Assembly (NCBI GenBank): GCA_011800155.1
Contig: CM022378.1
Span: 1,364,001 to 1,428,000, forward strand
Length of the DNA stretch: 64,000 nucleotides
Source: Flammulina velutipes
Taxonomy: Eukaryota > Basidiomycota > Agaricomycetes > Agaricales > Physalacriaceae
Direction: 5' to 3'
The position numbers and the translations under genes are program-made. Under the pieces are notes generated by a model. The model searched no databases. It saw only the letters and a program-made list of their open reading frames with translations, and was not told the DNA's origin. Below, in pieces: positions 31,201 to 40,872 of the stretch (position 1 is the first letter of the stretch; the number at the start of each line of letters is the position of its first letter).

Positions 31201-34200
31201 CTACACCGTCTGATCTAATTCCTCCGATACGATGGCCGAGGCGGCAGCCAGTGCTGACTCATCTACCTGTGTATGAACTTTGCCTCGCGCCGCCTGACTC
31301 TGTGTCCAGAGAGCCTCGAAAGACTCGCGTGTGCGTCGTCGAGAGAGCATCTGTCGTATCGCGTAAGAGCGTCGGCCATGAACGATGTCGTGCGCCATCT
31401 CTGAAGTGATATTGGCACGACGCTGCCATTCCTCCTCTTCCCATCGAAGCGATCTAAGTACTCGCCGCATCTCCTCCTGCAACAGAGTAACCTCTTCACA
31501 CCATCGTGTCTTCCTCGCCAGCGCACGAGCCCATTCAATACGCACACCTAATAAGCAACATGTCAGCCCAATACAAAGAACATATAAGCAATTGAACCCA
31601 CATTCATGCGCGTACCCAGAGTCCTCACCTCCCGGCCCTCCATCCGCCGTCCAAATCCATGACATCTTCTGGCGTGTCTCGCCGGGTTGCGACCGCCAAA
31701 CATCCGTCCGATTGCCCCTACCTTTCGACTTCTTTCCCTGAGTGCTCTTTGCTGTCCTCGATCCCACACTCTTCGCATCTCTTCCATCCAGCCGTCCCAG
31801 CTTCTTCCATGCCGTAGCGTCTGATTCCTCCACCCCGAAGACCTCGATATCAGAGTCCAGCAACTCCTTGAACGAGCCACACCCTTCCTCACCCACCAAG
31901 TCCGACAATGCCTCCCAGCACGTCCGGTACTTCGACACCGTCATGTCAATCTTCTGCGAGACAGAAGCGATCAAGCCCGCAGCACGCGTCGAATCCCGCT
32001 GTCCAGTAACATGAGCGTTCCGATAGTTCACCAAATGGCGTTTTGACAAGAGACGTCCGCGCAACCCCTGGATAGCGTCGCCACACTGGCCCCTTCGCAA
32101 AGCTGCCTCTTTCGTCCGCAAGGCTGTGGCACATATAGCACGATCGTCGACACATGCTGATGGTAGATACAATCGAACATTTTCGGCGGCAGGAGGTTCT
32201 TTGTTCTTCCGCTGGCGGCGCTGGTCATCCTCCTCCAGAATGTCCTTGACTCCGGGCATGTGCTTCTCCTGGTGTCGCCGAAAGACCTTGAGCTTGTTGA
32301 AGAAAGCGACACATCGCTCATGGACCTTCGTCTGCCGGCCAACTGTAAAATTGACTGATGTACGCTTCTCGCTGACTATTCGTCGTCTAGAGTGCCTGAT
32401 TAACTTACTAAATAATGTGTACTGAAAAGGACTCACAGTATATCCTCCAGCTGGAGACCTAGAACGAGAAAGCCTGCTTGAGTTAGTGTCTCTGTCCTCA
32501 AGCCCTTTCGTCGTCTGCGGCGCTGCCCGCGTGGGAGATCATCGTCGTCGATATTGTCTTCTTCGTTGGGCATCGCTCGGTCTACGTCCTCTGCCGCGTC
32601 CTTCAACTCCTCTTTCTGCAGCTCTAACCGCACCACAGCCTCAGAGATCACGACTAAAAACTCATATTAGAACACTGTCTTATCACAAATGATGCACTTC
32701 ACTCACCGCGGCCTGACGGGGCGTACGGATTTGGTTTCGCATGATCCTCGATCCAATCATCTACCATTGACTTCCATTCCTTACGCAAATCGGTCTTGAG
32801 GCTCCCGTCGACATCAGCGAAGCCTTCGATCTGAACGTCACGCTCTTCCAGAGCAATCTTCAGGCGTCGCAATAATGTATGTCCTATTTGTGGTCAATGA
32901 AACGCAGCAGAAAATTTTGCTGGTGGACTTACCCAAGTCTATGTTCTTCTTGAAATTGAGAAGGTCGGAGAGGTCTTCGAGATCGTCGTGCCGCGCCCCG
33001 GGCTGCTCCTCCTTCGTGATATAGGACATTGGGTTCATGGCAGACCATTTCCGCTCAATACCCTCACCATCCGTCTTTCCAACACCGACTTGATATTTGA
33101 GAGAATTTTGAGTCTCACACTCCATCTCGTGGACATTCCCGTGCCAGACAGGCAGGGCCCACAAAATTTGGGTGACTGCAAATTTGCGCATCGCCGGCGG
33201 CAGTGCATTGACACGCTTCAGCCAATTGATCTTGTATTGACACGCTATATCATAGGTGATGGCGACGGCCTTGAACCCCATACGACTGAGGATCCAATAG
33301 AGGATGAAGTCGGTGTTCTTGTATCTACCAAATCTTGTCAGTTCCTATGTCGATGCTCAAATCAAGATTTACATACCGTTCCCCGCGCTCTAAATCACCG
33401 AGACCCAATAATATCTCATGGCGTGCGCAAATCACCCCAATGACGCCCGTCCATCGCAGACCTGTCGACTGTTTTGTCTCCTTGTGCATAAGTGCAGCAA
33501 AGGCAATACAGCTGGACAACTAAAAGATGTGTTAGTTCTACTAATCATCAAACAATGTATGTCGTACCTCCTCCTCCGTTATGTAGGATCGCAGCCAGGC
33601 GTGGTATTCCTCAAAGGAAGGCTGCACGCCGAGCCCAGAGTACAAGGGCTCGTCCGTTCGTGGCGATGGCCTCATCTTGCAGGAAAGTCGAAAGTTGGCG
33701 TCAACAGACAGTTGAGGACGGAAAATGTATCTGTGAACATGATGAGCTCATAGACGTTCCCGACGGGCCAAAGACTTACTGCTCCTTCGAACCGACTGTA
33801 TCCCAGCCCTCTGGCAGGTTGACACCCATTCGTGGGCAAGCCCAACACGATACGGCGACGCTACCGTCTGCCGCCTCATCCAGACCTCCAAGCTCATGCC
33901 CCACTCCCGAGCGTCTTACGCGCTTGAGAAACGCCCACTGTCGAGCCATCCGACCAAATGCACGATATCTATCCGGAGTCCATTCGGTACCAAAAGGGTC
34001 CGTCGTACTCTCCAGGACTGACACGAAATCCCGGACGTTGACGGTCGCGATGACCTTAAGTCGACGGTACATGTCCAACACCGCTACAGTGGCAGCCGTC
34101 TGAGGGTGGCTCAGAGTCGCCGGATACCAACCCTCACGCAACAATTGCTGCCAGTCGAGCAAGTTCTGGCCCCGCGAGCAACCACACAGGCGAGCATGCG

Positions 34201-35245
34201 TTACATGGATCCCAGTCACGTCGATGACAGTGAGAAAACGAAGCGAAGCGGGAGATGGACATTCGTTGCCTTCATGGCCAACCTGATAAATAAGCCCCAT
34301 GTCCCGGAGTGTCGTAGTTTGCCAACAATCTTCCTTCCAGACCTAGGAGGAAGGTTGGCATACATCCAAACAAGAACCCCAAGAAGCTTACCTCGATTCT
34401 ATGCAATGGCGTCCTCCGATGCCGCTCCAAGCAGCAGTTCAGACAATCTTTCCACTCCCCACACACCCGACACCGGTAAAGTTCGTCGACGACTTCTTCT
34501 CCCTCAGGCGCGTCAAGTCGCTCCGATAGAGCCTCAACGGTCGCTGGTGTGGTAGGTTTGAATCCCTTGCCGCAAGTAGCACACCGAGGTCGATGAAAAG
34601 CCTCCCCGAGGCCATGTCGACGCAAAGTCTCGTCGAGGAACTCATTGCGCCAGTCCCGCCAGATCGTCATTGGGTCGTCCTGGAACCGCTCAGCCGACAA
34701 GTATACCTGTCCAAAATAAAGAAACTCACCGAGCTCAGATATCGTTTTCCTGCTCCCATCTTTGTCTGCAACTCCTCACCATTATCCACCACATCATCCT
34801 GCAACTCCCCAGCACCGTCCAGAAACTCGTGTGGTCGTCCATGCTCTTGAAGAGGTGCGCTTCTTGGATCAGACGTGTCCTCCACAGCAGGTGCGAAGTC
34901 TAGGCCGCTGAAATCATCCTCTAGGTCCTGCAATCGGACTCGCCGACGCTTGGATGTACGACCAACAGGAAGGCTGCGTGTAGAAGACTCTCCTGTCTCG
35001 CTGACATGGAAGTGGAAGTCCCTCGCGCCGGGGGTGGTATCGTCGTCGTCGTAAACCTCGAAGTCAGGTCGGTTAGCCTGCCTCCCGGAGCGACGTCGTC
35101 TCCCAGTCGTTGGAAACAAAGGCCCGTCTCGCGGAGGTAGGTTGTTGTCTCTTCTTGCCTGATCATCGAATGCGGAGGCCAGCCGGTACTCTTCTGCTGA
35201 GCGGTGACGGAGTGACCAGAGAGTTTCTGGACGAGTTGCGGACAT
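31201..35245 (-). CDS. KDZ-superfamily transposase KDZ3 (diverged copy)
   Basis: Multi-exon, start MSATRPETLWSLRHRS at 35245. Order: Arg-rich N-terminus, acidic linker, cysteine cluster (PRCATCGKG then YRCRVCGEWKDCLNCCLERH, about 34590-34395), core with CGCSRGQN, WYPATL, NVRDFVSVLESTTDPFG and CWACPRMGVNLPEGW (34240-33800), SVDANFRLSCKM, YDIACQYKINW (about 33240), LPVWHGNVHEMEC, KTDGEGIERKWSAMNP (about 33060), then coiled C-terminal exons to EELDQTV. All recognisable exons are open. It aligns block by block with KDZ1 and KDZ2 but is much more different from them than they are from each other. The C-terminal RQKMSWIWT motif is shared by all three. Confidence 0.85.
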
Positions 35246-35351
35246 GGTGATGAGGAGTCTCAGTAAAGGAAGTTGATCAACCAAATCATGTGGTATTCGG
35301 CACGTCCCGTAAGCCAAGGTATAGTGCTTTGAATGTCACGTACACTATGTA

Positions 35352-35440
35352 CTTTGTGGCTTAGTTGGTAATCCTCGTCATTTAGTTATACAACGTGTTC
35401 ATGAGGTTGCGGGTTCGAATACCGATTTTGCACATCCTCC
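35352..35440 (+). ncRNA. tRNA-like Pol III transcription unit (possible tRNA pseudogene or SINE)
   Basis: Contains an A-box-like TGGCTTAGTTGG and, about 45 bases on, a B-box-like GGGTTCGAATACC, followed by a T6 run. A CTCGT...ATGAG pairing could form an anticodon stem with an enlarged loop. The acceptor arm does not pair and the T-arm closing pair is missing, so a functional tRNA is unlikely. Confidence 0.35.
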
Positions 35441-35564
35441 TTTTTTGTACGATCTCTACATAAAATTGTTCCAAAATCTTCCGTCGTCTGCCATCCGTGC
35501 GGTCCAAAAGAAAATGTAAAAACTGTTGTATACATTTCCATAGCATAACATATAGTACGTGAAG

Positions 35565-36371
35565 CTAAGTTGCCATTCCGCGCCAACAATCAACCACACT
35601 TTGAAGGGCAAAACTCCGCTGCGGCTTGAAACCTTTGGGACCATTGCACCTGCACGTCGGGCAACTGTAAACACGAGCGACGTTGCGGAATTCAGGTAGT
35701 AGACGCGCCTCCTGGCTGGCGCAATAATTGGTGATGCACTCGGCACAGAAGGCATGTCCGCAGTGGGTGAAACTGAGGTTGATTGTTAGCTTTGAGCGCG
35801 CAGGCACAGAGATTCGGAGTCTACGTACTAGGATGGTCGTTCATACACTCTGTAGCACATGCTGCACTCCAAGACGCCTTCGATGGTGGCCAACAGCTAT
35901 CAATCAGATCAGCCTCAGGGTCAGGATTTGGCCAGCTGATGCTCACCGCCTTGCGCTCCCTGACACCTGCAATGTCTTTGCTATCCCTCTCTCGACGCGC
36001 CATGGTCAGCTCTTGGTCCTTTTTGCGGACCTCACGCTCCAATGTGGCGATGCGCTCCTGGGTGTCGTGTCAGCCATTAACAAACACATGATATCAGTGA
36101 AATCACGTACCCTGAGTCTGAACAGCACTGTCGTCACGTCAGGGCCTCGCGAGGAGCCAATCCCCTTCTTCGCGCTGTTATTCTCCTTCTCTCCGTCTGA
36201 GTCCCCGGTCAGGTCGATAAGAGTCGGCTTCGCTTTCTTGAGAGGGCGAATACCGGAGTCGTTCTGCTCCTTCGACGTCGCCACTGACTTAGGCAAATCA
36301 GGCTTTTTGCGCTTAGCGCTGGTGGGCGCCAGAGTGGCCATGATTGTTCGAACGAACGAATCATTCCCCAT
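35565..36371 (-). CDS. RING-finger (C3HC4) protein, likely E3 ubiquitin ligase
   Basis: Spliced gene. Exon 1 has an acidic/Lys-rich region including LIDLTGDSDGEKEN. It is followed by a coiled coil (ERIATLEREVRKKDQEL). A later exon starts LLATIEGVLECSMCYRVYER, and the next (after gtacgt...cctcag) gives FTHCGHAFCAECITNYC and YSCPTCR. Together the cysteines and histidine follow C3HC4 RING spacing. Such proteins recruit ubiquitin-conjugating enzymes; LIDLTGDSD resembles a SUMO-interaction motif, so a SUMO-targeted ligase is possible (inference). It occupies the place between KDZ and A where sets 1 and 2 have gene B. Confidence 0.75.
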
Positions 36372-36899
36372 TTTGAGGTACTTTTGATGTCCGACACGAC
36401 CGGCGTGATTGGATCCAATTGGTTCCGCAAAACCATATTATCGCCCACTCTACCTAAACTCAGCCTAGTATCAAATTGCATGACCCCAAAATTATCTCGG
36501 TCAACCAATAATCTGCACGTTTTGTCGTTCCACAGGATATCAAAGCTCCACACGACTATACACACTTTTTCCGATAGACAACGAAAAGCGGATCAGAGCG
36601 CTGATCTCTCGGAGGTATATCTTGCCAAGCTCGATCCTTCATACCTCACGATTACCCAAGATCTCGTCAACTTTCATACTGACGGTATGATCTACGGATT
36701 CTCTGCACTGCTTAACTCAACTAAATCTTTTACATTTCCAGCAGATCCATGTCTCCTGTCTACACTATCATGCTGGAAGTCCCGCGTCCTATCGACCATT
36801 ATGCACGATGGTTGGAAAAATGTCGAGGTACTGCGCAGCTTATCGGCACTCCTTGAGAATCTGACCCACATTTGGTTAGACTATGTTGCGTCCCACACG

Positions 36900-37055
36900 T
36901 TCTTGATGCGCAACCAGCTCGTGCCTGCTCGTGTGTTGCTCAATTGCACTAGTAAGATTGCGGGCGGGGGGACATCCGACGGCGAGGGCGTCGAAAGATT
37001 TTGGGAATGTTTGAAGAGGGAGGAGGTGTCCGACAGCAGTGGCGCAGTTGCATGA
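36900..37055 (+). pseudogene. KDZ transposase fragment
   Basis: The encoded GGGTSDGEGVERFWECLKRE matches the DGEG.ER.W block of KDZ proteins. The frame opens upstream (from 36384) but the rest does not show other KDZ blocks, and it stops soon after. It lies on the strand opposite to KDZ3, so it is probably a remnant of another copy. Confidence 0.5.
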
Positions 37056-37208
37056 ATGGATTAAACTATGAATACACTGATTTCGGGACTGTTATAATGA
37101 ATTTCGTGGGTTTGCGGAATTTCCACATGATGAAAGGAAGTGGCGTTCCCAACTCCAACGGAATCGTAAGGAGAGGGACGTCCGCGGCGAGAATTTTGGC
37201 GTATTCTT

Positions 37209-37794
37209 TCATCGCCCGACGGAAATTGGTTTCTCGTATGATTCCTGTCGTCGCAAGTCAGTGTCGCGTCGCGGAGAGGAGAGCATCATGATTTGTATAC
37301 CATTAGCACCAGCGCAAAGATTTATAGCCTGTTTGCGGCGTCGGCTCAGCCACTCGTGAAGAAGACGCCTATTACCGCCCAGACCTGTCCAACCAAAAGC
37401 GTGATCTACAAGCTCCCGATACTCCCACAGAATACACAACCCAGCGAGCCGCTCAAAGTCCGTCATGTTGTCCACACCCATCTGCCGAAAGAGGGGACGA
37501 AGAAATCCCCCCCCAAGCATGTCTAGCTCCTCATCGAAGGACTCAGACAGCGCGCCATCCGCATTATGGTCCGTCAAAGCAGACAGTAGCGGATGAGAAG
37601 AAATCGGGCGTAGGTGGCAGCGCACAACACTGGCAATGGGGCGGTTAGTACGGAAAGTGGGTATAAACAATGACAACTTTGACTTACAAGACTGAGCTCA
37701 TTGACGTGCGTCCTGCAAGGAGGGGCGGGACGAAGCGCATCTTCTGAAAGTCGTGCCACGGAAGCACCGGCTTCACTACGGATTTCTCGACCAT
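37209..37794 (-). CDS. KDZ-set gene A3 (diverged A-family member)
   Basis: Exon 1 is 37794-37688 (start MVEKSVVKPVLPWHDFQKMR), then a 58-nt intron and an exon from 37629. The core LSESFDEELDMLGGGFLRPL ... MGVDNMTDFERLAGLC aligns with ESLNERLEKVNALFLLDNLE ... AGVLSLRDLTYWAC of A2, which is why I place it in family A although overall identity is low. The C-terminal end is uncertain; a further exon, as in A1 and A2, may exist. It lies between the RING gene and D1 in set 3. Confidence 0.6.
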
Positions 37795-38315
37795 GACTGT
37801 TGTGATTGAGAACAGAAACCCAACGGTGTCAACATCGTACCCAGCCCTGAAACACCAAGAGCTTACATTGCCATATAATAAAAGCCCTACTCACCTTTCC
37901 GTATATCAGAGTCTCGTGTTGAACCGTGGTGGGAGGATGGTAAATGGATCAGAGAGGAAGAGCGGCGTGAAGAAATAGAGAAAGTGACGGACCGACGCAA
38001 GACTCAGGTTATAAATCACTATCTGAGCGTTTTATGATTGTTGTCTAGTGAAAGTGCAAGCCTTTGGTGCGTTTGTGAGGCATAGAGCGAATACTGTGTC
38101 TCAAGGTTGTTGAACGTGGAGGATAAAGATGATAAGAAATGAGTTTGCCGACCATTGATGCTACCAAGTTCGACGGTTAAAGTGCACTCGGAGTTTTATC
38201 TAGTAAAAGAGCAAGGTACGGACACTTGATAAGTGATCGGACTTGAAGATTTATTTCTGGCTTCTTCCCATCACTAACCATCGACCTCGATATCGTCGCG
38301 CACTATCACTTTGCT
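37795..38315. promoter_or_regulatory. Divergent intergenic region between A3 and D1
   Basis: About 520 bp without a convincing frame, between two divergent starts (A3 minus, D1 plus). In set 2 the equivalent interval between D2 and A2 is 1.7 kb. Confidence 0.45.
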
Positions 38316-38980
38316 ATGACCTACAAGACAGATGAGCAACGCAGAGAGGCTATTCTACAGTCAAAGCGAGCATACTGGGCAAGGTCACTTCAATTTCATT
38401 ATTCTTAAGACTGTCTGCTGATAGCCGCCTACAGAGAGAGTCGGCGCTTGGGCAAGCTCGCTCGTCAGCGCTATAAAAAGAAACGTCCAGAAGACTGGAT
38501 TGACGGACGTACGAGAGCCTCGCGCGCCAGAGTCTCTGTAGCGCAAATCTACGCGTAAGTCGAGAATGGATCACTACGAGGTTCGATATTGACTATTGTA
38601 GTGCGACAGGTGACCAGGAGTGCGTTGAGGCCTTGCTGATTATTCGAGATGCGCAGGAGACGGTACTGCATCGGACTCATGGTTCCCTTCAAAAGTGGGC
38701 CACCAGCATTGCAAAGATGGTCCTCGAATGCGACGACACCGCCGCCACACAATTGTTGGATCAAGAACTGCAGTTCGTGTCCGAGCACTTCGATCAGATT
38801 GTCTCCCAGCTTTCGATACTTCCTGACGACAGCGAGCTGTTGACCCAAGGCATCGAACTAGGTGCTCATACCCGCGATGCCAAAAGCTGCCTGACGGACA
38901 TCCGGGACAGATACATCTCAGGCGATCTCCTAGACAGTTATGTACACCGGCGCCTCGTCGCGGACTCTCTCACTGCATAA
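38316..38980 (+). CDS. KDZ-set gene D1, basic N-terminus plus helical domain
   Basis: Exons 38316-38383, 38435-38554 and 38602-38980 join to 188 residues. The N-terminus MTYKTDEQRREAILQSKRAY followed by RRLGKLARQRYKKKRPEDW is strongly basic and helical. The rest is an acidic helical domain (KMVLECDDTAATQLLDQELQ). The counterpart D2 has the same three-exon plan, exon phases and basic start. Possibly nucleic-acid-binding through the N-terminus (inference). It converges on R1, with 22 bp between the stop codons. Confidence 0.7.
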
Positions 38981-39002
38981 TAAATGTATTCCATGTCTTC
39001 CG

Positions 39003-39942
39003 CTACTGTACTACAGCGATACCGACTTTCTTGTGCGCCACCGCACTCAAGTACTCCGCGCGGGCTGTAGCATATGTGTGGTAGGAGTCGTGCCTTTGAT
39101 GAGGGATGCCCAGAGTCTGGAGCATGGCTTCCAGACTAAGGCGTAGCATCAGAATCCAGATAACGCAGAGAGCCGGAAAAATGAAACACACCTCGTGCTG
39201 AAAACTCCAGGTTTGAGACCGACATAGACCACATACCAGCGATCGTCCGAGACACCCTCACTAATTGGACTGCCTCCCGTATAATCCCAGCGGGCTGGCG
39301 CGGCCCAATTAATCCGATATGTGATAGCTTGGGTGGCGCCGTTTGTGCTGCGTGTTAAACCCTGAGCGTTGGCATAGGTGAAAGCTCCCTGAGCTAACTG
39401 GAGCGAGCGATAGCCGCGATGGATATTCGACGTCACACCAGAGACCTGAGCTTCACATTCTTCCCTAGAACAAATGTCATTAGCGGGTACAGTGGCGCAG
39501 GCTTGCATGGGATAACATACCAAGACTCATAGACACCGGGCTCGATGCCAACAAAGACAACATAAGCTTTGGCATTCTTGCGACCACGACGACGACGGAC
39601 TACAGCGCGGACGGGAGTTTGTGGTGAATTCAGCTCTGCCGCCACATACCTAGATGTTCAATACCAAGTCAGATTTGCATATCATAATGAGCGCGGTGCC
39701 TACCAATGCGGCGTCAAGCCTCTTGGTGTCTCATAAAGCGTGTCATCGGCAGGATCACGAACATATAGTGTTTCGAGCGCATCAGCCAGCGCATCCAAAT
39801 CAGACGGTTGAGGAGCCACATCGAGGGCAGGCGGAGCAGGTAAGATGATGACTGGATCGTCGTCGTCCTCGTCCGCGGTAGGATCAATGCGTATAATGTT
39901 TCGACGGTTGGGGGGCACCATGGAATCAGAGATATATTGCAT
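39003..39942 (-). CDS. KDZ-set gene R1, two RNase H1 hybrid-binding-like domains
   Basis: Start MQYISDSMVPPNRRNIIRID, acidic stretch, then domain 1 (AKAYVVFVGIEPGVYESW|EECEAQVSGV...YRSLQLAQGAFTYA) and domain 2 (RWYVVYVGLKPGVFST|SLEAMLQTLG...YHTYATARAEYLSAV), each split by an intron just after the W/F-rich strand. The pattern YVV..G..PG(V/I)(Y/F)..W...A...V.G.....Y.S...A is that of the RNase H1 N-terminal hybrid-binding domain, also called the caulimovirus viroplasmin domain, which binds RNA:DNA hybrids. No RNase H catalytic domain follows. Paralogue of R5 in set 2. Confidence 0.75.
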
Positions 39943-40018
39943 TGTTGAAATTGTGTTCCCTTAAATTTAAAATGTTTGTCGCCACGCGGTTCCCAGGAAC
40001 ATACGGTAAGAAAGTAGA

Positions 40019-40704
40019 CTAGTTCGCATCGCATTGATGATCACGATAGAGCGCCACCGAAAATCCAACAAGTCCCGCAATAATGAGTGCGACAACATGG
40101 CCCCAGTGAGCAGCCAGAATTAGTTGCCTAATGAGATGAGAAATGTTAGTTATAGAAGAGAAACAGGTGGGGTGAGAGGGAAACGTACGGGCGAGGCTCC
40201 CGAGCTTGAGCAATGGCAACTTGGCCCTCACGCCGAAGTTTGTTGAAGGCGTTGAGAGCGTCACCTTGCTTGGTATAACGCTTGTTGGCATATTTGCTGA
40301 TACCGTGCACCATCTCCGAGGCGAGATTACTACAAGGAAGGAAAATTAGAGAGGGCAAAGTCGATGGATTATTAACTTACGCCTTCAAGAAGACACCAAC
40401 CATCCTGCCGCGAGTGACAGCGTAATAACCGTCGCTGTCGCCAGTAAGAACACGAATGGGGCGAAGGTCTTGGGTTGGAACGTAGGCGTAGGCACGTCCG
40501 GTGCACCAGGCGAAGGTTGGTTGGACATATGCTTCGTCAGGAATGTTCGGTTCGACGACCCAGGGAGACACTTCTAGTAGGTTTGAGCTCACGTTGGCCG
40601 CAAATAGAGAGACGCAACTTACCCAGAGGTGGACTCTTTTCGTCGACTGCAGCGTCAGTGGGGCTGGCACTGTCGGTGGAGGTGAGACTGGGTGTTTGGT
40701 CCAT
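40019..40704 (-). CDS. KDZ-set gene R2, single hybrid-binding-like domain with C-terminal membrane helix
   Basis: Four exons; start MDQTPSLTSTDSASPTDAAV at 40704 (frame open to 40785). A proline-rich middle leads to GYYAVTRGRMVGVFLK|NLASEMVHGISKYANK...GDALNAFNKLRREG, the RNase H1 hybrid-binding / viroplasmin pattern. The final exon after a 60-nt intron encodes HVVALIIAGLVGFSVALY, a hydrophobic helix with a short tail, so the protein may be tail-anchored. That is unexpected for this domain family. Set-3 counterpart of R4. Divergent from C1. Confidence 0.7.
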
Positions 40705-40872
40705 GATGGTAAGAGGAGAACCACGTTCCGTACCGGTCCGTTTGAAATTTGGGCTAAATGGCGGATGCAGGCCGCCACGCCACATCGCGTGATAACGGAG
40801 AGCAACGGTTCCACAGGTACAACTTGACCCCTGCTCCCCTCACTCCAACAATTTTCTACCTCATATACCGCC
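40705..40872. promoter_or_regulatory. 168-bp bidirectional promoter between R2 and C1
   Basis: Only 168 bp separate the divergent start codons of R2 and C1. The equivalent gaps are 165 bp (49007-49171, C2/R4) and 173 bp (62879-63051, R6/C3). The conserved tight spacing implies shared control of C and R in each set. Confidence 0.6.
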
